A program made the position numbers and the translations under genes. 64,000 bases of DNA from Galeopsis tetrahit. Lineage: Eukaryota > Streptophyta > Magnoliopsida > Lamiales > Lamiaceae. The notes under the pieces are model-generated. The model worked only from the letters and a program-made list of their open reading frames with translations, did not search any database and had not been told where the DNA came from. This document shows positions 18,708-27,522 of this stretch, one piece after another; position 1 is the first letter of the stretch; each line of letters begins with the position of its first letter. The stretch lies in contig CAVLYN010000079.1 in NCBI GenBank assembly GCA_963675135.1, positions 124,001 through 188,000 of the forward strand, written 5' to 3'.

Positions 18708-18734
18708 AATCCTCACTTCGGTGAGGATTTTTTT
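18708..18734 (+). terminator. Rho-independent terminator after the tRNA
   Basis: AATCCTCAC-TTCG-GTGAGGATT followed by T6. About 80 bases between the tRNA end and the stem hold no gene. Confidence 0.85.
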
Positions 18735-18744
18735 GTTTGTTGTC

Positions 18745-19023
18745 TTAGATTATTTTGTGAGCAATGCATGCTTTTGCAAATTCAAAGGAGTCTTCTAGTC
18801 GATATTCTTTTGCTGTCAATCGAATTTCATTACATAAAGCTTTGTCAAATTCGTAAATATCAGCCATAGTTAAATCCCATGAATTTGATATATTGCCAAT
18901 TTCCTTTAAATTTTTGCAGTATTCATTAATCAATTTGTAAGGATTCTCAGTTCTAATTCTATTTTCAAACTCAAAATATCCCTTTTCAGCAAGGCTTATT
19001 AATTCTTCTTTTGTAATTGACAT
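18745..19023 (-). CDS. Small helical protein, 92 aa
   Basis: Paralogue of 17236 with the same length and the same order of conserved positions (ITKEELISLAEKG, WDLTMADIYEFD, CIAHKII). The two copies are separated by the 259-residue gene and the tRNA, pointing to an old duplication. Confidence 0.7.
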   Translation of the reverse strand: MSITKEELISLAEKGYFEFENRIRTENPYKLINEYCKNLKEIGNISNSWDLTMADIYEFDKALCNEIRLTAKEYRLEDSFEFAKACIAHKII

Positions 19024-19076
19024 GCTATTATCCTCTGGATTTAGTATTCCAATTGTACGCCATATTTACATTTAAA

Positions 19077-19319
19077 TCAATCATTTTGGCTCTGTTTTCT
19101 GTAGTATTCTATTTCTTGGTATCGGTAATCATAGGCATTTAATAATGATTCTTCTATCATGTCCCATTCATAACCATCCATTAATTCTGCGTCATATAAT
19201 GCGCCAAGATAACCTTTTGCTCTTGCCAAGTTATGTTCTAGGCATTTTTCATCTTCTGCAGAGTGAACTCCCTTCATATTCCTAAGAATATTATCTACTA
19301 CTCGGGCGTTAAAATTCAT
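19077..19319 (-). CDS. Small hypothetical protein, 80 aa
   Basis: Helical 80-residue protein with a conserved-looking GALYDAELMDGYEWDMIE centre, a pattern seen in short orphan proteins of large plasmids and phages. No motif with known activity. A near-perfect inverted repeat (TTTAAACGA / TCGTTTAAA) lies upstream at about 19334-19356, possibly part of a control site. Confidence 0.6.
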   Translation of the reverse strand: MNFNARVVDNILRNMKGVHSAEDEKCLEHNLARAKGYLGALYDAELMDGYEWDMIEESLLNAYDYRYQEIEYYRKQSQND

Positions 19320-19358
19320 TAATTTTCCTCTAATTTAAACGAGATATCTTCGTTTAAA

Positions 19359-19823
19359 TTATTGTTGTTCTTTTATTTTTTCTATCGTTTCAAACAAATT
19401 AGTGCAAAATAATATCAATGAAAGAGCTAACACTAACGGCAAACCAGTATACATAAATTTTAAAGATTTTTCTACTTCCTCTAATTCTAAGTTTGATCGC
19501 AAATACGCAGAAAATATTGTTAAACCAATGATACTAGATATTGCACCAATGAATGCGAATTTCTTTTTGGTTAACAAGTAATCTACTGATGTTTTATTCA
19601 ATACACATGCTGACCAAATATTAATTAAAACGAAGAAAATTAAAATTGGTATCAGATAGGGAACAATCAAGTTTTTAGTAAAATCACGAAACATGATTAA
19701 ATAGTCCCATGTTGTGTATAAAACAAAACCAATTATAAATACAACTAATATTGATAAGGCACATTTTAAAGCAGTTGAATTCTCATTTGGGTCTTTTCTA
19801 GCACTTTTTGAATAATTAAGCAT
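19359..19823 (-). CDS. Four-helix membrane protein, 154 aa
   Basis: Four hydrophobic segments are visible at about residues 20-40, 53-75, 86-108 and 125-146, with a charged N-terminus (RKDPNENS) and a short polar tail. It is an inner membrane protein without recognised motif. Nothing indicates a transport activity. Confidence 0.65.
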   Translation of the reverse strand: MLNYSKSARKDPNENSTALKCALSILVVFIIGFVLYTTWDYLIMFRDFTKNLIVPYLIPILIFFVLINIWSACVLNKTSVDYLLTKKKFAFIGAISSIIGLTIFSAYLRSNLELEEVEKSLKFMYTGLPLVLALSLILFCTNLFETIEKIKEQQ

Positions 19824-19880
19824 ATAGCACCTATTAAATTTTAATACATGTTAATACATTAAATATTAAATTGCAAGACT

Positions 19881-20117
19881 TTAATTCACAAAACTATCTT
19901 TTTTGTCATACAGCAGACAATCATAACGTCTAGCATTAGCATTTGTTGCAAGCTGCATAACTTTCTCATATTCCTCATTTGAAATATATTCAACTCTTTG
20001 CATTTCGTTAACGACACTGACAAAAAATTTAAATTCTTCAATAAGAGCAGTAATATCTTTTGCAGTTCTCAAAATAAGCAAATATTTTAAAAGCCTTTTC
20101 TGAACATTAGCTTTCAT
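19881..20117 (-). CDS. Small helical protein, 78 aa (third of a tandem triplet)
   Basis: The start at 20117 (MKANVQKRLLKYLL) is chosen because it overlaps the stop of the previous gene by 11 bases. The protein has the same basic N-terminal helix and central acidic helix as the two genes upstream, but is more diverged. Function unknown. Confidence 0.6.
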   Translation of the reverse strand: MKANVQKRLLKYLLILRTAKDITALIEEFKFFVSVVNEMQRVEYISNEEYEKVMQLATNANARRYDCLLYDKKDSFVN

Positions 20118-20367
20118 TTTCCGTCTCCTTATTTTGAGCATAATCATCCATGAAAATTTGCATTTGACTCTGGTAAACATCAGTCGCAACAAAAAGCAAA
20201 CGTTTACGAACGTTCTCGGAAACGACGCCAGCATCACCCAAAGCAATCAAATAGACCATTGACGCCTTGAACATATCATGAATGTTATCAGGCATATCTT
20301 GCACTTCCATATTCCGCATTGCGCGAATATAGGAAAAATATCGTGTTCTTACTGCTTTATTAACCAT
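20107..20367 (-). CDS. Small helical protein, 86 aa (second of a tandem triplet)
   Basis: The start at 20367 (MVNKAVRTRYFSYIR) matches the N-terminus of its neighbour (MINKAARNRLFSFIR) and has an AAGTGG site upstream. Conserved positions include DVQD-I/M-PDN and VYxxALxDxGxVS. It lies in a chain of three similar genes, so they are probably co-expressed. Confidence 0.65.
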   Translation of the reverse strand: MVNKAVRTRYFSYIRAMRNMEVQDMPDNIHDMFKASMVYLIALGDAGVVSENVRKRLLFVATDVYQSQMQIFMDDYAQNKETENES

Positions 20368-20402
20368 TTTAAAATTCCACTTATTGAGTAACAATTTAAA
20401 TT

Positions 20403-20654
20403 TTAATTCAGATTTTCTTTTCCAATAAAATCTGCATAAAACTCTCTATTTTTCTTTCCATGAACATTTACTGCAACCGTCATAATGCGATTATATACAG
20501 CAGGTGAAACAAGACCAGAATCTTGTAAAGCCATAATGTAAACGACAACCGCACTGAACCTCTCTGAAAGGTTATCTGGAATATCCTGCACATCCATATC
20601 TCTTACCATCCTGATAAAAGAAAACAACCGATTTCTTGCTGCTTTGTTAATCAT
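20403..20654 (-). CDS. Small helical protein, 83 aa (first of a tandem triplet)
   Basis: Clear paralogue of 20107-20367, with matching MRDMDVQDIPDN and YIMALQDSGLVSPAV segments. It follows the broken ART-like gene after 8 bases and so lies in one minus-strand unit with the cREC gene. Function unknown. Confidence 0.65.
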   Translation of the reverse strand: MINKAARNRLFSFIRMVRDMDVQDIPDNLSERFSAVVVYIMALQDSGLVSPAVYNRIMTVAVNVHGKKNREFYADFIGKENLN

Positions 20655-20662
20655 TTTTAAAC

Positions 20663-21171
20663 CTATTTTAAAATTTCCGAATTTAATAATTCTTGATAAC
20701 TAATTCTTTTGATTTCTACACTATTAATAATTTGAGAACTTTCAAAAATAATATAAGAATCTTTACCTATGTCTTCATGACAATTCTTATACACCATGCC
20801 GTCATATCCTTTGTTTTGCAAAACCTTAACCAACCACATTACTTCTATTTTCTTCCTTTGAAGAAATAATCAAATCTCTTTCTTCTGATGTGATTTTCTT
20901 CAATGTGTAATAAAGCATATCTGCAATTTTTATTGAAGAGTGCAAAAGGTTTTGTCCGTCTCTAATTCTGACGGGATTATTCATCTTTATATTTACAGGG
21001 TGAATAATAACATCGCTAAAACCGACCCTATTTGAACCTATTTTATAGCTATTTTCGCCTTGCCCTTTGTAGTGCTGACTTTAATGTTCCAAAATGAGTC
21101 AAAGGACGAAAATCTTTTGATTCGATTTCGTCCAATGAACCATGATAAACAACATCAGGTATTTTGCTCAT
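20663..21171 (-). pseudogene. Broken ART-like domain gene
   Basis: The first frame, from an ATG at 21171, carries VVYHGS near its start and then THFGTLKSAL, but stops after about 40 residues. The continuation in a second frame holds VIIHPVNIKMNNPVRIRD and a helix. A third frame carries GYDGMVYKN and SYIIFESSQIINS and ends at 20663. This is the usual order of ART-like domain motifs. Two single-base shifts explain the break. It starts 7 bases after the cREC gene and was probably coupled to it. Full length would be about 170 residues. Confidence 0.55.
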
Positions 21172-21178
21172 TTATTAT

Positions 21179-21565
21179 TCAATTTCTTTTCTGGAAGTTA
21201 ATGAAGTTATTCAAAAGAATTCTGATTTCTGGACCAGCAATGCTATTAGCACTATGAACAAAAAATTCAAAATCTTCTTCTAAAACATATTTACCATCAA
21301 GAACGCTTTCAACAATCCAGTGAGCAAAGTCAATTCCTTCTTTCAAAGGCTTTCCGCTATTGTCTTCACCCAAATCGTTATCAAAAGAAATGAAATTAGG
21401 CAAATACCCTTTGCTTTCGATCAAAGCAACAGCTTCTTCCATCGTGCGACAAATAGTGAGTTCAGAAATATCCATGAATGCCTGAAAATCAGGAAACAAT
21501 TGATTTGGATAAACCATTTCAATGGTACGCAAGTCATCGAGGAAAATCCTGTATGGAGTGTTCAT
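21179..21565 (-). CDS. Cyclic-phosphate processing receiver-like (cREC) protein, 128 aa
   Basis: The protein has a receiver-like fold signature with an unusual set of acidic residues: IFLDDLR at residues 7-13, FISFDNDLG at 58-66, a long helix, and FFVHSANSIAG near 101-111. This pattern (DDxR, DNDLG, HSxN) is that of the cREC family proposed to act on cyclic phosphate ends of nucleotides or RNA. It is thus not a normal two-component receiver. It is intact and followed after 7 bases by a broken ART-like gene, suggesting a nucleotide- or RNA-modifying unit. Family call is from motifs. Confidence 0.65.
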   Translation of the reverse strand: MNTPYRIFLDDLRTIEMVYPNQLFPDFQAFMDISELTICRTMEEAVALIESKGYLPNFISFDNDLGEDNSGKPLKEGIDFAHWIVESVLDGKYVLEEDFEFFVHSANSIAGPEIRILLNNFINFQKRN

Positions 21566-21642
21566 GTATAAATCAACTCTGATATGTGTTTAATAGCAGG
21601 AGTATATTATAATATCCTGCTATCGTCAACACTTAAATAATA

Positions 21643-21825
21643 TTATTTTTTAGGTTTAAACGTAATTACATCTTCTTCGAGTTTTTTAACAACATCATAT
21701 TCAACAAATTCAGTCCAATCCGAATTCCCATACAATGTTTGTTTCAATAGCAAACCATTAATTTCGTATACACTCTCAAATGTATGGACTTTTTCCGCAT
21801 AAGCCGTTTGTACTGATATGATCAA
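21643..21825 (-). CDS. Short frame next to the IS end, 60 aa
   Basis: A 60-residue frame with a beta-like middle (SVYEINGLLLKQTLYGN) begins within a few bases of the end of the IS607-type element. It may be the 3' remainder of a gene cut by the insertion. I found no matching 5' part on the other flank. Low confidence as an independent gene. Confidence 0.35.
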   Translation of the reverse strand: MIISVQTAYAEKVHTFESVYEINGLLLKQTLYGNSDWTEFVEYDVVKKLEEDVITFKPKK

Positions 21826-21887
21826 ATATGATCATTTACTTCGAAACGTTGTGCAGTCGGACTAATCGCCTCTGCTGTTTACCGTTA

Positions 21888-23470
21888 CTATTTGACGTTT
21901 TTAAGTAAAACGTCAAACTCGTTGGTACTTTTTATCTTCACTGGATTTGCCAACTTCCATAAATGGTTGCGATAAATTGATAAATCAATTACATTGCAAC
22001 CTACTTTAATATGGTTGGCGGCTCCATTCAGATCTGAATTGAATATTATATTCAATTCTCTGTCTTTGTACATTCCTCTGCCTAATTTACTACCCTTCAC
22101 ACCACGACTACCATTCAAGTCATCAAGTGTTACTACTTCTTTATTGAGTTGTTTCATTTGGTTGAGTAAAACATCTCTTGTTAAACAACTTGTTTTTGAT
22201 GTATAAGCCTCATCTATATCATGATAGTTTATGCCAAACATTGCTGCTTTTGCTTTGATGTTGTTCAACAATCTACCAAATGGAATTTGGTAGAACTGTT
22301 GTTTGGATGCTTTTCGCATCTTGATTTTACCAGTTTCTTTGGTAAAACTTAAATTAGTGGAAAGATACAAATCTGTTACGCCATTCTGTTTTAGATACGT
22401 CAACAGTTTTTTTAGAAATCTTGTTCATTTCAGATTCAAAATAACGATTTCTACATTCATAAAGTTGACTACGCTTCTTGATAAGATGGCGACCAGCCAT
22501 GTTATAGGCTGTTGGGATTTTTATATTATCCCCCTTTTTGGTCTTTACATCTCGATAATAAATAACTTCTCTTGAAATATCTGTATTTAACTGGGCTAAT
22601 TGCTTGTTGTAAAAACAATTGTACTTAATAAATTGAGAACCATTAAAAATCATGGATTGAGTTGTTTTGTCGTTGACAAACAACGCAAACAGATTTTTTA
22701 CACCAATGTCTAAACCAGCCTCTTTTACAATTTTATTTTTTGTATTCTTCGTTGCCTTTACAGTTTGTTTTTCTAATTCTGTAACAACATAACTGAAATT
22801 ATAATAGATATTTCCGTGAGATAAAGAAACCGTCATACTTTGAATAATTTTATCTTTGATATAATCATTCGTGGGAAAACGAGTATAAATCATTTTTTTG
22901 AAAAGATTTATTCCCAGTACATTTTTTCTTTTGAGTGAGTATTTCGCTTTTTCTACTGGAACAGAATATTGATAAACTTTCGATAATTTCTTTTGTTGTG
23001 GATATCGTGGTTCACCAGTAAAAGCAGAACGATCTGCAAAAATACAATGCTCGATTTTCTCTGGCATTGTCCCAGTCTTTACACAATCTTCTTACAATCA
23101 TGGACATATTATGAGCATTGATATTCTCAACCATCTGTTTGGCGCTGAGGAATATTTCATCAGCCCCGAAATAGTTGTTAACCAATGCAATGGTTTCGGC
23201 TGTAGCTTCTTTACCAGACGTATTACCAAGCACAGCTTTCATAATAACAGAGTTGGTAAGGAGATTAAACATTCTAAAATCTCTATTCTCTTTTTCAGAA
23301 ACTAGATAAATCTTATCTAGTTCCTTCTTCAAGAGTATGTTTAGCATATTTTCGAGATGTTTATGAGAGAGAATAGCTCTTTTAAGATGGCGAACGACTT
23401 TTCTATCTGTTTCATGAACAGAGAAAGTTTTAAGAAGTAAAACTTCTTTTTCTTTTTTAGTCTTCGCCAA
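21888..23470 (-). pseudogene. tnpB: Broken tnpB (RNA-guided nuclease of IS605/IS607 elements)
   Basis: Three frames in succession give one TnpB of about 525 residues. The RuvC-I motif GLDIGVKNLFALF lies in the middle frame. The RuvC-II acidic residue lies in DIDEAYTSKTSCL and the RuvC-III Asp in NSDLNGAANHIKVG, both in the last frame. Breaks fall in a T5 run near 23045 and an A7 run near 22405. The four-cysteine zinc finger of many TnpB proteins is not visible, which is also the case in some related subgroups. The catalytic residues are intact, so the damage is recent or a reading error. Confidence 0.7.
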
Positions 23471-23531
23471 GATAAAAAACCTAAGTAATTCCTTGTATTT
23501 TATAGAGTTTAAATCAATTTGTCAAGTTGAT

Positions 23532-24119
23532 TTAATTCAAGAATATATTTTTGTTTTTATGAGAGCGTTTGCCATAAAGTTTAGCAGAAAACACTGTCAT
23601 TAATTCTATAACATCTTCTGCGAGAGTTGATTCAAAGCTTTTATTCTCAACTTCGTTGAGAATAATCACTTTGGTTCCAAAGTGCTGACAGATGTTGAAA
23701 AATAATTCACTCCCAAAACGTAATAATCGATCTTTATGGGTTAAATAAAGAGTTTCAACTTGATTATTGAGAATCAAGTTGAAGAGTTTTGTTAATCCTT
23801 TCTTTTTGTAATTTTAGTCCACTGCCTAAATCAGAAATGACCATTTTATGGTCATTTTGTATGGTTTGTTCTAATATTTTTATTTGTTTTTGTAAATCTT
23901 CTTTCTGACCATGAGTAGAAACTCTAGCGTAACCAACATGCAATCTTAAAGATTGAGGATGAGTGATTTTAAGCAAATCCCTCATTTTAAATCGTCGATG
24001 ATTGCCAAAAGTACGTACGAAAGGAACTTATTTTAGAAGCTCTATTCCATCGTCTCAAAGTGACGATGGAAAACGCCGAGATAAAGAGCCGCTTGACCAA
24101 TAGATAAAGATTTTTCCAT
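23532..24119 (-). pseudogene. tnpA: Broken tnpA serine recombinase (IS607 type)
   Basis: The start at 24119 gives a MerR-like helix-turn-helix (SIGQAALYLGV), followed after two short frame shifts by the catalytic segment VGYARVSTHGQKEDL with the nucleophilic Ser. A third shift in an A4 run near 23815 then leads to the family motif THKDRLLRFG. Length would be about 195 residues, normal for IS607 TnpA. The enzyme normally cuts and rejoins the element through a serine-linked intermediate. Shifts lie in short T or A runs. Confidence 0.7.
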
Positions 24120-24176
24120 CAAAAATAAAAATATTGTTATATTTTTATTATAAATGATCAGATTTGTTTTACATTT

Positions 24177-24560
24177 TTAAGCAACTGCTGATTCCCAACC
24201 AGACTCATAGATAGGCGTTAATTCAGTATCATCCTTATCAAAATATTCCTTTTGAAGTTCAAGAGCCTTTTCTTTCAACTCTTTTACTACTGGATAAGAA
24301 ATTTCTTTATCAGAAAATCGCTCAACAAAATTGAATTTTGGTTCCCCATAAGTATAGCCACTATGGTATGTTCCAGAACGACTGCGCACAACCTCAAAAT
24401 ACACATCATTATCATCAATCATGTATACGTCTTGTTTGTATTCTGATTTTCTGGCAAGCTCCCAATCACCAGCGTGAATATTTTTCAAATTTACTTGAAT
24501 ATCGTTGTCTTTGGTCACAACAACATTTGCCTTAACAAAATTTTTCAAATCAATAGTCAT
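24177..24560 (-). CDS. Hypothetical protein, 127 aa
   Basis: Intact frame with a beta-rich middle containing VYFEVVRSRSGTYHSGYTYG and a helical C-terminus. It stops just before the IS607-type element. Upstream (24561-24652) lies the divergent switch to plus-strand genes. I do not recognise the family. Confidence 0.7.
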   Translation of the reverse strand: MTIDLKNFVKANVVVTKDNDIQVNLKNIHAGDWELARKSEYKQDVYMIDDNDVYFEVVRSRSGTYHSGYTYGEPKFNFVERFSDKEISYPVVKELKEKALELQKEYFDKDDTELTPIYESGWESAVA

Positions 24561-24652
24561 TTGTTAAAACTCATTAGTTGATTAAGTAGCAATTATACTA
24601 TAATTCATCAAAAAAATCAAGCTTTAATCGCATTTAGGCATCATAATAATCG

Positions 24653-24681
24653 TTGACTTTTAAAACTACCAGTGATAAAAT
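24653..24681 (+). promoter_or_regulatory. Sigma70-type promoter
   Basis: TTGACT at 24653, 17 bases, TAAAAT at 24676-24681. It starts the plus-strand half of the window. Confidence 0.6.
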
Positions 24682-24726
24682 CACGCTATTAATCAAAAAG
24701 ACAAAGCATTCAAGGTATAACCAATT

Positions 24727-25217
24727 ATGTCAGACAAAAAACTAAACGCACTCCTTTCCAAAGCATTAAGCATTGTTGCTGTTGCTTTCGAGGGTAAATT
24801 TGATAGAGGTGGCGTTCCTTATTTCATGCATTGCTACCAAGTAATGATGAATTTGAAAACAGATGATATCGAACTCAAATCATTGCTGTTCTCCATGATT
24901 TGATTGAGGATACTGACTGGACAATGGATATGCTTCGCTCCGAAGGCTTTTCTGAAAGGATCTTGGCTGGACTGTCATTGATGACTAGAGACCACCATGA
25001 TAAGTCTGATGAAGCATACGATGTTTATATTCATGCAATTGCAACAAGCTATGATGCGACTCAGGTTAAATTGGCTGATCTTGAACATAACATGGACCCT
25101 TCTCGCGTTAAAGGGAAAGAAGAAAAACACAAGAAACTTTTGACAAAATATGAACGTTCTCATAAATATCTTTCTGAGAAAAAGAATCATACGAATCAAC
25201 AGTTTAAAACTATATAG
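24727..25217 (+). pseudogene. Broken HD-domain phosphohydrolase (RelA/SpoT hydrolase-like)
   Basis: The first frame has KFDRGGVPYFMHCYQVM, the start of an HD hydrolase domain as in (p)ppGpp hydrolases. After an A3 run near 24878 the frame is lost, and the continuation carries AVLHDLIEDTDWTMDML (the HD pair) and later VKLADLEHNMD. The protein would have about 164 residues, which fits a small stand-alone hydrolase. These enzymes remove pyrophosphate from alarmones or act on related nucleotides. One base change restores the frame, so the gene may be functional in reality. Confidence 0.6.
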
Positions 25218-25255
25218 TTTTCCATAAATATAATAATTCATTTAAAAGGTGCCAC

Positions 25256-25465
25256 ATGCGAAATACCGATAATACTGAACTTCAAGCCCTGAAAGCTCAC
25301 AATAAGAAATTATCTGAGGCAGTCAGAGAATTTGCCGGATTCTTTTCAAGCGATGATGTGAAACACTGGCAATTGAATGATCTTGCAGATGGTCGCGAAC
25401 GTATTGAAGCTGATACTCTTGAAGAATATCTCGCAAAATCTAGAGACCTCAAAGAACAATGGTAG
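25256..25465 (+). CDS. Small hypothetical protein, 69 aa
   Basis: A charged helical protein with an AREFAGFF-like core (residues 22-30) and an acidic C-terminus. An AAGGTG site stands 7 bases before the ATG. Similar short proteins are common in phage early regions, but no function is known. Confidence 0.6.
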   Translation: MRNTDNTELQALKAHNKKLSEAVREFAGFFSSDDVKHWQLNDLADGRERIEADTLEEYLAKSRDLKEQW

Positions 25466-25494
25466 TTGATATGTTTAAGTGGTGATGGTATAAT
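25466..25494 (+). promoter_or_regulatory. Sigma70-type promoter
   Basis: TTGATA at 25466, a 17-base spacer and TATAAT at 25489-25494, 36 bases before the gene at 25530. Confidence 0.7.
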
Positions 25495-25529
25495 AACCCT
25501 ATTCCAAAGCCACTTAAAGAGTTTTAAAC

Positions 25530-25955
25530 ATGCAAAATATTGAACCCGATGATGCTGCGCGCATAGTTCAAGCATTCATCTTTTTACTTGAAGAAAACCT
25601 TAAAATACCTACCAAACCTGAATACGAAGGCGAAGAAGTCGTTGATAAAGAACGTTGGACTGTGCCTTTAATTAATGAACTTCAACAAGCTATTGATAGC
25701 ATGTTTGATTCCAAAAGTTCATGGGACTTTGACAGAAAAGACTTTAATATTCAATCTTCTCCTGATTTTAATCATGAAAGAGCAGAATATTACATTGAAG
25801 ATATTGTTAAGGAATTATCAGAAGACCTTGAAATGCATGAAGGTATTCGCAGTAGTGATGACCAATATGAAGACCCACAAGAATGGTGGTTGTCTCCTTT
25901 GGTCGAATCTATCAACAATACCAAACATGCCATTTACTTAAACACTATGTATTGA
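25530..25955 (+). CDS. Acidic hypothetical protein, 141 aa
   Basis: Strongly acidic protein with helices (DDAARIVQAFIFLLEENL) and a DPQEWWLSPLVESI segment near the C-terminus. No cysteine pairs, signal peptide or membrane helix. The high acidity would fit a DNA-mimic or a protein-binding role, but this is speculation. Confidence 0.65.
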   Translation: MQNIEPDDAARIVQAFIFLLEENLKIPTKPEYEGEEVVDKERWTVPLINELQQAIDSMFDSKSSWDFDRKDFNIQSSPDFNHERAEYYIEDIVKELSEDLEMHEGIRSSDDQYEDPQEWWLSPLVESINNTKHAIYLNTMY

Positions 25956-25965
25956 GATACAATTC

Positions 25966-26124
25966 ATGAAAACACAAGAACAAATTCTTATTGAAAAACA
26001 ACAAGAAATCATTACTGAATTATCTCGTTTAATTCCATTTATTAAAAATGGTCTTACTGATATTGGTGATACTGTTACTGTTCAAAAAATTGAAGAGCTT
26101 CAATCAAAAATCAAAGAGCTTTAA
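25966..26124 (+). CDS. Very small protein, 52 aa
   Basis: A 52-residue frame of helical, Gln/Glu-rich composition (EQILIEKQQEIITELSRL) starting 10 bases after the previous stop and ending 3 bases before the next ATG. Tight packing supports it as a real gene in the 25530 unit. Confidence 0.55.
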   Translation: MKTQEQILIEKQQEIITELSRLIPFIKNGLTDIGDTVTVQKIEELQSKIKEL

Positions 26125-26127
26125 ATC

Positions 26128-26480
26128 ATGTCAAATTTCAAATGGTTGAAATGGAATAATGGAAGACAAAATTCAGGTTATAGCAAGATGTTGCTTGCTA
26201 TTAATCCTTTTTTAATTCCTTTTGACTTTTATCTTTGAAATTTGAAGAAGGTTCTTCCATTCCAGAGCATACCGACCCTGCAAAGAAAGGCTTTAAACAT
26301 TATCGTTTAAACGTGATTATTAAAAAATCAAAATCTGGTGGCGATTTTATTTCTGAAAAAAATATTATCAATTTACCAAGAGTTAAGTTTTTCCGACCTG
26401 ACTTATATAAACATTCAGTTACTACTGTAATCGGTAGCTCTCGTTATGTTTTAAGTTTTGGTTTCTTAATAAGAAATTGA
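26128..26480 (+). pseudogene. Broken 2OG-Fe(II) oxygenase-like gene
   Basis: The first frame has WNNGRQNSGYSKMLL and stops early. After a T3 run near 26235 the continuation has PEHTDP (the H-x-D iron ligands), HYRLNVIIKKSKSGGDF, and a C-terminal KHS plus SRYVLSFGF that would supply the second His and the 2-oxoglutarate-binding Arg. The order and spacing match small 2OG-Fe(II) oxygenases of phages and plasmids. About 117 residues in total. A one-base change restores the frame. The substrate is unknown; modification of bases or proteins is the usual role. Confidence 0.55.
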
Positions 26481-26680
26481 TTTTCTTGTTGTTTTAATAT
26501 ACAATTTTTTTAAACAGGAGAATAAAAATGGAACATAATAAACGTTTCGTACACGTAAGTTTACTAAAGGAGCTAATTGCAGCATTGGATGACGACTCTT
26601 TACGGTCAAACACTCTTAAAAGTGAACTACAAAGCATTATTGATGATGAATTTGACTTTTCAGAAGTTTCAAAACATAAA
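26349..26680 (+). repeat. Segmental duplication, copy 1
   Basis: This stretch, from inside the 2OG-like gene to the middle of the small gene at 26528, recurs at 27581-27905 with about 85 percent identity by eye. Copy 1 keeps the full oxygenase gene; copy 2 has only its 3' part. Confidence 0.75.
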
Positions 26681-26755
26681 AATAATTTCCTATTAAAAAT
26701 CCTGCACAACCTGAAAATTAAAATAGAGCAACATACAAATGATAAAACTTTTTAA
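26528..26755 (+). CDS. Small helical protein, 75 aa
   Basis: Starts behind a good AGGAG site. The first 50 residues (MEHNKRFVHVSLLKELI, then SNTLKSELQSIIDD) are nearly the same as those of the gene at 27761, its duplicate. The C-terminal parts differ: this copy ends in a basic helix that overlaps the start of the next gene. Function unknown. Confidence 0.65.
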   Translation: MEHNKRFVHVSLLKELIAALDDDSLRSNTLKSELQSIIDDEFDFSEVSKHKNNFLLKILHNLKIKIEQHTNDKTF

Positions 26756-27417
26756 ATACCTATCAGTAATTATTGCCCTTAGCCTTTCAATATCTAGTAT
26801 AAGTCATGCAGGACAAACGGAATATTGCGGAACTGTTTCTGGAAGGTCTTTTTCAGTTACATCACCATATCTGTTTTTCCCACCCGAAAGAGAAGGTGAT
26901 TCTTGGACTCCACGCCATTCAAATACCGAGGTTGCAAGCAAAAGATAAAATCATTTGTTGTGGATTTTTATCATCCTAATATGGAACCTGCTGGTGGTGG
27001 AAAGATTTCAATAGCGAGTTAAAAACAAACCATGCACAATTTGTTGTTGCACCTCTCACTCGCCTGAATCATTATAATTTGTTCCTAGATCGGAATGTTG
27101 GAGACCTAATTCAACAACAAGAGAAACTTGGTGTAAACAAGCAAGGGTTTTACAGTTATAAAGGCAAAGGTCTTGTTTATGACAATACAACTATGGAAGT
27201 TTATTGGACAAGAGATAGCAAAGGAGACGTTGACCAACTTATTTATTGTTCATATAGAACACTTTCACCCTTAAGTCGATGCAATATGCGTTATATAGAC
27301 ACATATATCCCTGCACAAACAATGATTAATTTCTACTATGAATTACTTCCAGAAGTTGACGCTTTAAGAAGTGAAACAACAATACTTATACACAAGTTTT
27401 TTAAAGATTCAGAATAA
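26739..27417 (+). pseudogene. Broken secreted protein gene, about 225 aa equivalent
   Basis: An N-terminal signal peptide is clear (LFKYLSVIIALSLSISSISHA, cleavage after SHA). The mature frame then breaks near 26945, with coding-like pieces FVVDFYHPNMEPAGGG and FNSELKTNHAQFVVAPLTRL in other frames before a long intact C-terminal frame (27079-27417) with VYWTRDSKGDVDQLIYCSYR. At least two indels are needed to join them. It would be a periplasmic or secreted protein of unknown role. Confidence 0.5.
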
Positions 27418-27522
27418 GTGACATACTCGCAGCAATAAAATTACCGAGGCTTCCCGCAAAAAACCCTGAATCCAAACTACAATTTAAACTGTGAATGCCG
27501 ATTAATGCTATGAATCTTTGAG

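Larger units (their letters stand above)
21830..24170 (-). mobile_element. IS607-type insertion sequence with tnpA and tnpB
   Basis: The element carries a serine-recombinase tnpA and a tnpB in the same orientation, the gene order of the IS607 family. The left boundary lies between tnpA (24119) and the neighbouring stop at 24177; the right boundary lies in the 60 bases after the tnpB stop (21830-21887), the zone that normally contains the guide-RNA part and element end. No terminal inverted repeats or target duplications are expected in this family, so exact ends are uncertain. Both genes carry frame breaks, so the copy may be inactive. Confidence 0.7.
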
